A DNA stretch of 64,000 nucleotides, taken from Guyanagaster necrorhizus (lineage: Eukaryota > Basidiomycota > Agaricomycetes > Agaricales > Physalacriaceae). Location of the stretch: positions 114,876 through 178,875 of the forward strand of contig NW_025064945.1 of NCBI RefSeq assembly GCF_019112545.1, given 5' to 3'. Below are positions 9,154-19,891 of this stretch, in pieces. A program made the position numbers and the translations under genes. The number at the start of each line of letters is the position of its first letter. The stretch's first letter is position 1. Below the pieces are notes generated by a model. That model saw only the letters and a list, made by a program, of their open reading frames with translations, ran no database searches and was not told the DNA's origin.

Positions 9154-12117
9154 CAGTCCTTCCAAGCCACAGAAGGAACTGACCCAGAAAGTGTCTCTGG
9201 GAGCTCAGCTCAAGAGCATGCTAGGGAAGAAAGAGAGGAGCAGCATCAGCAGCACACATACCCCCCACAACCCCCAACAGCAGTCATCTGAAACTCTGAC
9301 AACTCTTGGGCTGCAGGGTTTCGACGATCCAGACCTGACACCCCCATCTCATCCTCCCAGCACAGTATCACAGCAACCAGGCCAACAACCCCCATCTCTA
9401 GCACCAGCATTGGGCACTGTGCTAGAGACTCTCTGGATGCCCTACAGATAGCTTGAGGGGCTGGAAATCCCAGGGGCCATGGGTTCTGACACACCACATC
9501 AGTATGAAGCAGAAGTACTGACAACAGAGATGACATCTATTGGAATAATGACAGCAACGAGTGCCACTGGTGGTGAGCTGCTGCTGATGAGGCTGACAGG
9601 ATGGAGTGCTGCCCAGCTGGCAGTGATATTAGCTGAACAGAGAGTGTACAAGCAGTACCAAGCAGAACGAGACCAGCCAGCCCCATTGTCCCAGGTCCCT
9701 CAAGAGAGAGCCTGGTACAATGTGCCTGAAACCTTTCTGAGTACAGGCAGGACCAGGCATGTATCAACAACAAGATTACGAGGGAGAATGCCCTCTTTGA
9801 GAGGTACCTCCAGGCACAAGCAGCAGAGGAGCATAGAAGAGGTGAGGGAGGTAGTTGAACCACAACCTACATTGGAACCGCCACCCCCAACTTGCCTTTC
9901 AGGGAACCTGCCACTCCCACCACTGAGTCCAACCCCTGGGCAGACCACTACGAAGAAGAGATCCAGTCTCACCTCAACAACAACTGCCTGTTATCTTATG
10001 GGACCAATACCATTGCAGAGATGGAGGACACCCCAGTCCAAGGAAATGGAATCCCAGCCAAGAGAGGTACCATCAGGGGAGACAACAAGAATATTGACCT
10101 CACCAGTGACCTCAAGAAGTTCCTGAATGGGAACTTTGCAGCCCTTTTCCCTCAATCCAAAGTTTTACAGAAACTTCTGCTGGTATCACAGAGCAATGGT
10201 GTCAGGAACAACAGCAGATGATGAGGAGCCACCAGAGTGGCCTGAGTGGCAGCCTACTTCTTGCCCTAGACCCAGTGATGCTAGATCCAGTACACAGCCC
10301 CAGCCCAACTGAGCCAGTAATCTATGATCTGCTTGGCAGTTCCCTCCTTGAGGATAAGGAGGCAACCAATGTGGATGACGAGGCTGAGGAGGTGGACCCC
10401 CATCAGAAGAGCAGGGATCTGCTCTCTAACTGAGAGGAAAGATTTAAACTATCAACAGAAGAAGAATTATGATGGGAGGCATGCAAGACACGAGAAGAGG
10501 AGTTCACTCAGCTGTACCAAGAGCAGGTAGCCGAGTTATGGAAGGATGATCTCTGGTTGAGATCGTCCTTAGAACAAAGGTATCGCTTTGCTGATTTTAT
10601 TGAAAAAGAAGAGATTTTACAGTATGCAGCCACTGAGCGGGCCATTTTTAATTTCAATCAAAGGTACTTACATTATCAGATGGGACCATTGCCATCATAC
10701 AAGCTGAAGTATGGTGAAAGAATGGCACCAAGAATGTGGATGCCGAGTGTCATGCTGTCCAAAACAACAGACACAGCATCATCAATCCAAACGGCATCCT
10801 CCTGATACTCATTCACCACATCAGCCATCTGCAGCATGGCATCTTGGCTTGCTAGGAGCTGACCACAGGCAGCCTGGCAACACCTTGGCTCATGGAGACT
10901 GCCCCCCTTTCCATGACCATTTGCCAGACAGCTGCCTCCAGATGAAGCCAAAGGCAGTGGAGAAGCAGCACCTGAGGCACCTCCCCCTACAGAAGATGAC
11001 CCTGAAGTGCTTGCTCAGGGCTGGACTATTAGGAATGGAAAAATCATGTGAAAAGAAGCCCCAAAGCTGGGAAGTCCTATTGCCGATGACAGGTCTCTCC
11101 ATTCGTTCCTGAGACCTCTGAGTGGATGGGCACAACTGCCTTATGGTGGACTTCTGAACCTGATGCCCACCCTTGATGCTGCTGCTCAAGTCCTCCAAGT
11201 CAAACCGATCCTATGCACTGAACCCCACCTCTTTCAAGAGGCATCTGACGACATCAACTATTTTCTGGTCGACTGCGACCAATACTTCCAGGTCTTTGCC
11301 CTATACTTCCTTGCTGACATGTACAAGGTGACTTTTGCTGTCACCCACATGGCAGACAAGGCCAAAATGTGGTGGGTCCTGATTGCCCCCATGTTCTGGT
11401 CTACCACCAGGGACCATCATCGATATCCCACATAGCTGGTCTTCAAACAGATGATCAGGGACAAATTCATGGACCCTGCTGTTCAGGAGGTCCACAAGCA
11501 AAAAATGAAGGAGTTCAAGATGGCTGGAAAACTGGCCACAGAATATTTCGACAAGTTGGAATGACTCAGCACACTTGCAGGGGTCTGGGAAGACACTGCT
11601 GACACCAGACGAATGGTCGAATATATGAAGATGGGGTTGCCACCCCATTACCTCATAACTATATCAGATATGGGCTGAGATATTTCCATCGGCTACAATG
11701 AATGGAAGAGCTGAATCATCATCATGTACAAGGAACAGCAATGACAAAGGGCAGAAGCGACTACTTTGGCCTATGGCCATCGAAGTCAGGGACAGGGCCT
11801 GAAGCCCTCCACCTCTGGTGCAGCCACATCTGCTAAGCCCAGTGGCTTGACTCCAACTTCTTACAGCATGAAGCAAACCAGTATGGGCATGACATATACT
11901 GGAACGGGTCAGCCAATGGATGTGGACTGCCTTAAGAAAGGGGGAAAGTGTTTCAACTGTGGCCAGAAGAGTCACATGGCATGAAACTGCCCACAGAAGA
12001 AGAATAAGCACACATGAGAAGATATCCAGATGCAGATTGCTGAACTAATGAAGGAAGAACAGGACCTCGACCAAGATGATAAGGCCAAGGAGGTAAAGGG
12101 TGAGGCTGAGCAGTGAG
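9074..12117 (+). pseudogene. Gag of element A, with CCHC zinc knuckle
   Basis: Structural polyprotein that would form the retroelement particle. The start is ATG 9,074 or, more likely, 9,107 (MSHQ, which is also how element G gag starts). The N-terminal part is proline/serine-rich with several breaks. The gag core is near 11,190-11,760 (LFQEASDDINYFLVDCDQYF..., FKQMIRDKFMDP, YMKMGLPPHYL). A zinc knuckle CFNCGQKSHMA-stop-NC lies at 11,948-11,989, with TGA in place of a basic codon. Several in-frame stops and frame changes; no intact product. The frame ends at a TGA near 12,117, where the pol frame (-1) overlaps it. Confidence 0.8.
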
Positions 12118-12599
12118 CGATTCTGCTGACTCAGCCAAAGAAATGAGTAATGGGTCACAATCTGCTGGACAGACTGACATTTTATCTTCTGTAGTATCAC
12201 TCCCTATGTCTAAATTATATGTGCATTCGAATATACCCAACCCTGTTATTCACCACCATGAATCGCCTAAGGAACCAGTTTCAACAACTCAAGTGCTGAT
12301 GAAGGGCTGAAGAGGGGCAGAGAGCCCCAAAGGTGCATCATCATTATCCATTCATCAAGCTAAAAATATGAAACAGACTCAACTGCCTTCAGGCTGAACA
12401 GGGGCAGAGAGCCCCACAACATGGCTCAAGCCATTTGACATCAAATAGACTTGGCGAGCCATCAAAGATGCCAAAGACAAAGCAGCGGCAAAGGCAGTAC
12501 TCAAGAATTGGGTACACAAAACCCAAATCGAAGAAGTGATTGATGAAATGATCGCTGAAATGCAGGACATGGAATGATGCTGAGCCCTAGAATGGCTCG

Positions 12600-13040
12600 A
12601 CAAATTACATGGACCACAGAAATTCATTCAATGATCTAAATCCCCAGGACAAGACCTAATAACCAAGGCCCAGATCAAGATGTTAACATCCCAATCTACC
12701 CATGCAGTAACTGCCCTGATCAACAGCAGCTGCACAGGAAGTTCCATTAATCAGGCTTTTGTCAACAAGCACCATCTCCCAACATGAGCCACAGCAGCAT
12801 CAATCCCAGTCTATAACACAGATGGGACAAAGAATCAAGCCAGGTCAATCACCGAATATGTGGAGCTCAGGCTCACTATCAGCGATCACTCAGAATGAAT
12901 CAACTTAGCAGTGACCGATTTAAGAACCAAAGAAGTGTTCCTTGATCATGACTGGTTAATCCAACACAATCCATTAATCAATTGGAAGACTGGCTGTATC
13001 ATTTTCACTTGGTGCTGATGCTGGAAAATCCCATTTGAAC
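12600..13040 (+). pseudogene. Retropepsin domain of element A pol
   Basis: In the pol frame, THAVTALINSSCTGSSINQAFVNKH corresponds to the retropepsin active-site strand. The catalytic triad DSG, still intact in element G (43,485-43,493), reads NSS here, so the protease would be inactive even without the stops. Downstream, SITEYVELRLTISDH and NLAVTDLRTKEVFL..HDWL are typical for the Gypsy protease. Confidence 0.75.
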
Positions 13041-13078
13041 TACTGGATGAGGATTCAGAGAATTGGTGGGATGAAGAA

Positions 13079-14120
13079 ATGGAAGACAGTGAAACAATCC
13101 TTGCCATTGACCTACAAAGGGCCATTAACATTCAAGCAATACACCATGCTAATGACCTAGCAGACAAGACCAATGCTGGAAAGGAGGAAAGGACATTCGA
13201 GGAGATGGTACCCACATGGGCTTGTGACTACTGGGATTTATTTGAAAAAGAAAGTTTCAACAAACTATCTGATGTGAAACCCTGGGATCATGCCATTGAA
13301 CTAACCCCTAATGCTAATGCCAATCTAGATTGCAAGTGTTATCCACTGAGCAATAACAAACAACAAGAACTGGACAAGTTTCTAGAAGAAAACTTATCCA
13401 GTGGGAGGATTTGCCCATTGAAATCACTGATGGCATCACCCTTCTTTTTTGTCAAAAAGAAGGACAGGAAACTCCGACCAGTACAGGATTATTGGAAGTT
13501 AAATGAGATGACAATCAAGAATCATTATCCACTTTGTTTAATTGCAGAGCTAATGGACAAACTCTGAGATGCCAAGTACTACACCAAACTAGATGTCTGG
13601 TGGGGGTACAACAATATATGCATCAAAGAAGGCAATGAGTGGAAGGCCACTTTTCGAACTAACCATGATTTGTTCGAACTGACAGTTATGTTCTTTGGAC
13701 TCACAAACTCACTGGCCACATTCCAGTGGATGATGAATGACATCTTCAAGGACCTCATTGCCACTGGAAAAGTCACGATCTATTTGGACAATATTCTCAT
13801 CATGTCCAAATCGAAGGAAGAACATCGACAACTGGTATGGCAAGTGCTAGCATTGATGAGGAAGCACCACCTCTTTCTCAAAGCAGAAAAGTGCAAATTC
13901 GAGGTACCTGAAACAGAATACCTCAGGGTTATCATTAGTGAAGGGGCTATCAGGATGGATCCCATCAAAATAGCTGGAGTAACCGAATGGCCAGAACCAA
14001 CCAAGAAGAAGGAACTACAATCCTTTTTGGGATTCACCAACTTCTACTGCTGGTTCATCCAGGACTACAGCAAGGTAGTCCAACCCATGATGCAATTAAC
14101 CAGAAATTCCCTATAGACCT
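13079..14120 (+). pseudogene. Reverse transcriptase domain of element A pol
   Basis: The strongest coding remnant of the element. Motifs in order: [102 protein letters not shown], and the catalytic box YLDNILIM at 13,781-13,804. The second catalytic aspartate is replaced by asparagine (GAC-AAT), which would abolish polymerisation. The stop at 13,565-13,567 is TGA where the family has arginine; another at 14,114-14,116 is TAG where tryptophan is expected. Confidence 0.88.
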
Positions 14121-14600
14121 GGGGAATTTCCCAACAGGCAGCATTTAATGACCTAAAACACCAACTAGCTGAAGATGTCATCCTAGCCATTCTGAGTCAG
14201 GATGGAGGATTTAGAGTGGAGGCCAACTCCAGTGAAGGTGCCATTGGAGCCATACTCTCACAGAAACAGGACAGCAAATGGCGACCTGTCACCTTTATGT
14301 CAAAGGTGCTCACAGTAACAGAGTGCAACTATGAGATATACTACAAGGAACTCCTCACCATAATGCTTGCCCTTGCCAAATGGTGGCATTATCTCATTGG
14401 AGCAGTCCAGACTTTTGAAATCTGGACAGATCATCAGAACCTCCGATATTTCTGACAACCCCAGAAACTCAATTGCTGACAGACCCAATGGGTTACAGAA
14501 CTATCTGAGTATGAATACATGCTGCATCATAAGGCTGATGCAGCAAACAAACAGGCCGACTTTCTTAGCTGCAGGGTGGATCACAACCAAGGAGGGGATG
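14121..14600 (+). pseudogene. RNase H domain of element A pol
   Basis: Continues in the same frame as RT: FRVEANSSEGAIGAILSQ, FMSKVLTVTECNYEIYYKELLTIMLAL, IWTDHQNLRYF. The first catalytic aspartate (family VETDAS) appears as VEANSS. The TGA at 14,453-14,455 follows RYF, where the family has arginine (RYFRQPQKLN). Confidence 0.8.
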
Positions 14601-14639
14601 ACAACAAGGAGGTCATATTATTACAACCAGAACACTTCT

Positions 14640-15960
14640 GGGCTATGATAATGCCTACAGAAGAAGAGATGCATGAACACATCAAGAGTGCCACTCGAGA
14701 TACCCATAAGTGGGACCAAAGGATCACCCTATCACTCAATCATGAGTGGGGACTAAAAAAGGAAGGGGGATTAATCTGCTATGATGGGCAAATCTATATC
14801 CCAAGGGATCAAAAGCTATGAGATGATATCATTGCCACCTGTCATGATCATGTGACTGCTGGACATCCAGAGATCACAAAAACAAAGGAATTAGTCTTAA
14901 AGGAGTATTAGTGGCCAAAGATGGACCATGATATCACCCGATATGTCAAGGCTTGTGAGGCCTGCCAATGAGGAAAGACTTCAACACAACCCAGAGCAGC
15001 CCCACTCCACCCAAATGAGGTCCCTTCATCACCATGGACCCACATTTTGGTGGATATGATAACCGGACTTCCCAAAAGTGATAGCTATGACACAATCATT
15101 GTCATAGTCGATCGCTTCTCAAAAGTGATCATTCTGATTGCTTGCTTGATGGAACTAACATCCGAGGGATGGGCAAAAATACTATGTGACAAGGTATATG
15201 CAAAGTACGGCATGCCTCAAGTAGTGATTTCGGACAGAGGACCATAATTCGTGTCCAAGTTCTTGGATGACCTATACCGGCTCCTTAATATTAAATGAAA
15301 TGCCTTGACGGCATATCACCCACAAACAGATGGCCAAACAGAATGAGCCAATCAAGAAATTGAAAAGTACTTATGACTTTTCATCAGTTATCGACAGGAT
15401 GACTGGATGGAATGGCTAGCACTGGCAGCATTCCAACACAATAACAGAATTCACTCAGCAACAGGCAAAACACCGTTCTTCATGAATTATGGACAGAACC
15501 CACCAGTTGTGCAAACAGGATGGGTCCACACAATGACACCAGCATCAATAGACTTTGCAAAGACAATGGCAAAGATCCATGAGGAGATGAGGACAGCTCT
15601 CAAAAAAGCTGCTTCAACAATGAAGAAACAGTATGACAAGCACAGATGGGCAGCACATCAGTACTCAACCAATGACAGGGTTTGGTTGGATACTACAAAC
15701 CTCTATTTACCATGACTGAAACAAAAGCTCACTGACAAATGAACAGGACCATCCAAAGTTGTAGCAAAGATTGGCAATTCCACATACAAATTGCAACTCC
15801 CTGCAACTTGGAAAATTCATGATGTTTTTAATGAAATATTATTGACACTATATATCATGTCTGCCTTTCCAAACCAAGAATGACCACTGCCTCCACCAGC
15901 AGAACTCATCGATGACAAAGAACACTATGAAATCAATGAGGTTCTAAACCATAAAACATG
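14640..15960 (+). pseudogene. Integrase of element A pol
   Basis: Zinc-binding HHCC region: HDHVTAGHP...YVKACEACQ. Core: HILVDMITGLPKSDSYDTIIVIVDRFSK (first D), then MPQVVISDRGP-stop-FVSKFLDDLY (second D) and ATAYHPQTDGQTE-type (third acidic residue). C-terminal part: WLALAAFQHNNRIHSATGKTPFF and KKQYDKHRWAAHQYS. Stops at 14,819, 15,245 (TAA), 15,713 and several TGA in 15,290-15,380. Same frame as RT. Confidence 0.85.
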
Positions 15961-15985
15961 AAAAATCAAAGCATGAGGTGGAGGC

Positions 15986-16399
15986 ATGAAAACAACTGTT
16001 GACTATCTAGTCAGCTGGAAAGGATATGGACTGGAATCAAACCAATGGGTCAACAAGAAACACATGAATGCAGAAGAAGCAATTCATGACTATAAACACA
16101 GAATCGAAAAATTGGACATAGAGAGAGTTATGTTCAACATTATATCTCGAAAACCAAATGCAGCAACAAATGGAAAGAAGATGATATCTAGCCAGATATA
16201 CATCAACCAACCTGCTGACAGCAGAGGATATGTTAAAGAGGACAATGAAGATGACCCTACAATGGATGAGCCAGAAATGGTGGGGACATACAGCGAAGAG
16301 CAATGTACCACCCCTTTGACTCGTTTGAAGCCTGCAATGGAAATGATGAGAGGTCCAGCAGATCGGCCACCTCCTGCTGGCAGAAAAGACTTATCCTAA
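15986..16399 (+). pseudogene. Chromodomain tail of element A pol
   Basis: Open segment of 138 codons at the end of pol. VDYLVSWKGYGLESNQWVNKKHM...AIHDY is a chromodomain, the module that lets chromoviruses target histone marks. A roughly 95-residue tail (IISRKPNAA... to AGRKDLS) follows, and pol ends 37 bp before the 3' LTR. No stop in this part. Confidence 0.82.
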
Positions 16400-16420
16400 C
16401 TTAACCATCAGGATGATGGT

Positions 16421-16436
16421 CTTAAGGAGGGGGTAA
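16421..16436 (+). other. Polypurine tract of element A
   Basis: CTTAAGGAGGGGGTAA lies directly before the 3' LTR; it is the expected plus-strand primer site. The same tract precedes the 3' LTR of element G (46,853-46,868), and its complement follows the minus-strand 3' LTRs. Confidence 0.85.
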
Positions 16437-16966
16437 TGTTACAATTTTTCCTATTTTCTTTTCTTTTTCCTTTTCTTTTTCTTCAGAAATGACCCCTATC
16501 TTTGCTTAGTCAGGGTGCTTAGGCCAGCACTTAGGACTGTGGGAACACTTAGCTCAGCAACCCAGTTGGTCACTCTCCTATTGCAATGCTGTGTGCTGTG
16601 AAGGGAGAGACAATGTCCCTTTTGTCCTTCAATTGCAGTGCAGCAGTAACAGCATAACAGCAAGACAACAGCTATTGTGGAGACCTGACAACAGCAGGGG
16701 GAAACAGCTCTATGACAGACAATATCTTTTGTGAACATTTATTTATAGCCAGATAACAGAACAGTATTTAAGTTGTTTAGTTCTCACTGTAATACCTCAG
16801 TCTCGAACTAAAGTTTATTCTCTACTATCCTATCTCAAGTGACTTGCAACTGCCTTGACCACACACCTCTATTGACACATCAGTGAACTCAGTCAGTCTA
16901 ACCTGAAGTGCGAGGTTCTGAACTGTTTATCATGTGTTGATAGTCACATGGAGTTTGGGCTTAACA
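16437..16966 (+). repeat. 3' LTR of element A
   Basis: 530 bp, TGTTACA...TTAACA, same length as the 5' LTR, followed by the target duplication GGATC (16,967-16,971). Confidence 0.93.
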
Positions 16967-16971
16967 GGATC

Positions 16972-17160
16972 AGGGAAGATGAAGGTTGGTCATATTGAGC
17001 TAAACCTTATCACCTACAGAATATTCATGAGCAGGACACCAATATTTGTTGTATTGTTATTTCATGGAGGCTGCTGTTTTTTCAAGTACAATATGGGTTT
17101 TGTTGTGGATTTTGGATATGGTCTGAGCAAAATCTGTAGAGGCAGGAGTGGACATGCATT
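16972..17160 (-). pseudogene. Gypsy C integrase remnant, right part
   Basis: Continuation of element C on the far side of element A. The minus strand reads STDFAQTISKIHNKTHIVLEKTAASMK, the integrase C-terminal segment seen in the other elements (IDFATTIAKIHNEMKTALEKA in F). It stops abruptly at about 17,160, where a fragment of a B LTR begins, so the 5' half of element C has been lost. Confidence 0.7.
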
Positions 17161-17206
17161 GTTGATAAGATAAGAAAAAGAACAAGATATGGAGAAAATT
17201 GTAACA
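17161..17206 (-). repeat. 46-bp fragment of a B-family LTR end
   Basis: GATAAGATAAG...GAAAATTGTAACA matches the right end of the minus-oriented B LTR at 5,264-5,713, but no LTR body precedes it, and plus-strand RT rather than a PPT follows. It is a rearrangement junction. Confidence 0.65.
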
Positions 17207-19098
17207 GCCTGATATTACTCCAAATTCAATATTTGATGGGGATACAGTAACATGCAGATTAAAGAGGGAGACAAGTGGAAGGCTGCATTCCAAACCAACT
17301 GTGGACTCTTCAAGCCCACAGTCATGTTCTTTGGGCTAACCAATTCCTCTGCCACCTTTCAATGGATGATGAACAACATCTTCAAAGATCTCATTGCCAC
17401 AGGAAAGATCATAATCTATTTGGATGCCATCTTAATCATGTCAAAGGACTGAGACAAACACCACTGTCTAGTCCACCAAGTACTGAGGCTGATATGTAAG
17501 CACAAGTTATTCCTTAAGGCCAAGAAGTTCAAGTTCAAGGTGCTTAAAACTGAGTATCTCACAGTGATTTCAGTGAAGAAAGCATCTGGATGGACCCCAT
17601 CAAGGTGGCAGGGGTAACTGAGTGATGGAAACTGACTAAGAAGAAGGAATTACAGTCCTTCCTCAGATTTATAAACTTTTACCACTGGTTTATCTGAGAT
17701 TACAGCAAGATTGTCTGTCCCATAATCCAACTCATGGAAAATGCCTCTTGGACCTGGAGAATAGCTCAACAATCTGCATTTGATGATCTAAAGAGGTGAT
17801 TTGCTGAAGATATGGTACTTGCAGTACCAGTGGAAACAAAGGAGCTAGGATTGAGAGAGTACTAGTGACTGAAAATAGGACAGGATATTGAAAAGTATGT
17901 GAAGAGGTGCAAAACTTGCCAATGAACCAAGTCAAGCATGCAGGCATGAGCCACTCCACTTTATCCAAACAAGGTTTCCAAGGAATAATAGACCCATATC
18001 TCACTTGACATGGTCACTGGGCTCTCAGACTGTAATAGCTACAATGCTATCATCATCATCATCAACCAGTTCTTATAGGCAATTATTCTGATTGCATGTT
18101 CCACAGAGCTGTCTTCCAAAGGGTGGGTGAAGATACTACATGATGAAGTTTATGCAAAACATGGGATGCCCCAGACTATCATTTTGGACTGTGGTCTGCA
18201 ATTTGTCTCCAAATTTCTCAATGATTTCTATTATCTTCTAAATATCTGAAGCAATATATCAACTACTTATCACCCACAAACTGATGGGCAAACTGAGCAC
18301 ATCAATCAAGAAATCAATAAATACCTTCAGATGTTTATCAATCACAGACAGGATGATTGGACTGAGTAGCTTGCTCTGGCAGCATTCCAGCACATTAACC
18401 ACATTCACTCTACTACCAACAAGATCTCCTTCTTCATTAATCATGGACATCATCTCTATGTCATAGTCACTACCTGATACAACACAACAATCCTCACATC
18501 ATCAGATTTTGCACAACTCATGATCATGATCCACACCAAAACACACACCACCCTTGAGAAGGCCACTGCTGCTATGAAAACACAATATGATAAACACCAA
18601 TGACCTGCTCATGAATACTCCTTTGGTGACAAAGTCTGACTGGATGTCAGCAACCTTCATCTTTCTCACCTGAAACACAAACTGGCTGACAAATAAACTG
18701 GACTATTTCTCATGCTTGCAGAAGTTGGTGCTTCCACATACCACCTAAAGCTGCCTGACTCCTGGTGAATACACCCAGTTTTCAATGAAACACTCCTCAC
18801 TCCAGACATCATGCCTGTCTTTCCAAACCAAGAAGCTCTGCCTCCTCCTGAGCCAATCCTAATTGAAGACAAAAAACACTATAAAGTTAAACAGATTTTG
18901 GATCATAAACTCCACAAAGTTTGAGCCTGTGGTGGTGGCAGTCACACCATCATCTACTATTTAGTCAAATGGAAAGGCTATAGACCTGAATCCAACCAAT
19001 GGATCCATGAGTGAGACTTGAATGTGGATGATGTCATTCATGACTATGAAATTTCCATCAATTGACTCATTGGAACAATGGTCTTAAGAGGGTGGTGA
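17207..19098 (+). pseudogene. Gypsy B3 pol remnant: RT, integrase, chromodomain
   Basis: Plus-strand Gypsy pol that begins inside RT (YYSKFNI-stop-WGYSNMQIKEGDKWKAAF, VMFFGLTNSSATFQWMMNNIFKDL, then YLDAILIM at 17,417-17,440, with the second catalytic aspartate replaced by alanine). Near 17,830 the sequence jumps from the start of RNase H into the integrase zinc region (KYVKRCKTCQ), so several hundred bases are deleted. Integrase core pieces run to about 18,660, and a chromodomain-like IIYYLVKWKGYRPESNQWIHE lies at 18,949-19,010. The PPT (GGTCTTAAGAGGGTGGTGA) abuts the 3' LTR at 19,099. The element lacks gag, protease and a 5' LTR. Confidence 0.78.
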
Positions 19099-19541
19099 TG
19101 TTACAATTTTCTCAGTATCTTTTTTCTTATCTTATCAAGGTGTCTATCTTATTCTGAACACTTTCTTGAAGGGCATGGGAAGATTGGGTAATCACATCAG
19201 ACAGAGTGCTATTGTACTTAGTTGCCTTGCTCACAGACAATTCCCCATTGTCTTGTCCCCAATGACTAGGCAGGATTGGTATTGTAGCACAGACCAGTAC
19301 AATAGGCAGTAGTTATATTTATTACAAGCTGGATGGTATATAAATAGGATAGCTCTTGCTGTAGTAGTCCAGCTTCAAGCTAAAGTTTATCTCACACCAT
19401 CTTCTCTCAAGCCTAGCCTGTCTTTGGCCTTGAAGCACTTCACCTATTAGAACACATTAAGTGGACTCTAGTATGACTGTACAAACATGATGCAGTGCTA
19501 GTTTATCATGTGTTCAGATCATGTGCCAGTTAGGTCTAACA
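19099..19541 (+). repeat. 3' LTR of Gypsy B3
   Basis: 443 bp, TGTTACA...TCTAACA. The reverse complement matches the LTRs at 556-1,006 and 5,264-5,713. Sequence resembling the long repeat ED starts on its right (19,542), so B3 appears to have inserted into an ED copy. Confidence 0.85.
19337..19347 (+). promoter_or_regulatory. TATA box of the B-family LTR
   Basis: TATATAAATAG within the LTR, about 240 bp from its start. The other B LTRs carry a related TATATAAG on their own sense strand. It is consistent with an LTR core promoter. Confidence 0.5.
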
Positions 19542-19885
19542 GTTAAGATTTGAGCTTGCTCTGAGCATTGCTTAGGACTTTTTGAGGCTTTGTGGAAGTG
19601 TTTTGAAGTATTGTGTTGTGTTACAGTACTCTTGCCTTGAGGCCTGATGACATCTGTTATCCATCTTATTACACAAAAGCTTTGAGACTTAGAAAGATCT
19701 TGATTCTCTACATACAATATTGCTACTTGCATACTATGGATTGTTAAAGAGACAATTGTATTAGCCATTGCTACTCCTGTCAGATTAGAATCCCCCAACA
19801 AACTTAGAGAGTTGTGTGTCTGTATATGTGTGGGTATGATCAGTGTATAGTTGTACACTGTAGCAGTTTCTAGCTTGTGCATGCA
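19542..19885 (+). repeat. Long repeat ED, 3' fragment (copy 3)
   Basis: Similar to 37,000-37,346 and 48,350-48,702: shared blocks include CTTGCCTTGAGGCC, AAAGCTTTGAGACTTAGA, AATCCCCC and the end GCATGCA. The 5' part was cut off by B3. It ends a few bases before the F-box relic at 19,892. Confidence 0.65.
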
Positions 19886-19891
19886 GCCTCT

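Larger units (their letters stand above)
8334..16966 (+). mobile_element. Full-length chromodomain Ty3/Gypsy element A
   Basis: An 8,633-bp element with two 530-bp LTRs, TG...CA ends, a perfect 5-bp target-site duplication (GGATC), a polypurine tract before the 3' LTR, and the complete order short ORF - gag - protease - RT - RNase H - integrase - chromodomain. Gag and pol are in different frames, with pol at -1 relative to gag. Pol stays in one frame from the protease to the last codon at 16,399 and is broken only by stop codons, eight of ten TGA. So it entered intact and then decayed by point mutation. It is inserted in element C. Confidence 0.92.

Noticed and set aside
9479..10126. 215-codon frame in the N-terminal gag region of element A
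   Set aside because: Not called as a separate gene. It is in the gag frame but competing frames (for example 9,892-10,221) look as plausible, so the true gag frame in this stretch is unresolved.
5264..19541. One single composite element bounded by the two B LTRs
   Set aside because: The LTRs are in opposite orientation, their outer flanks (GACTT and GTTAA) do not match, and the inside consists of three unrelated insertions, so this is an accidental arrangement.
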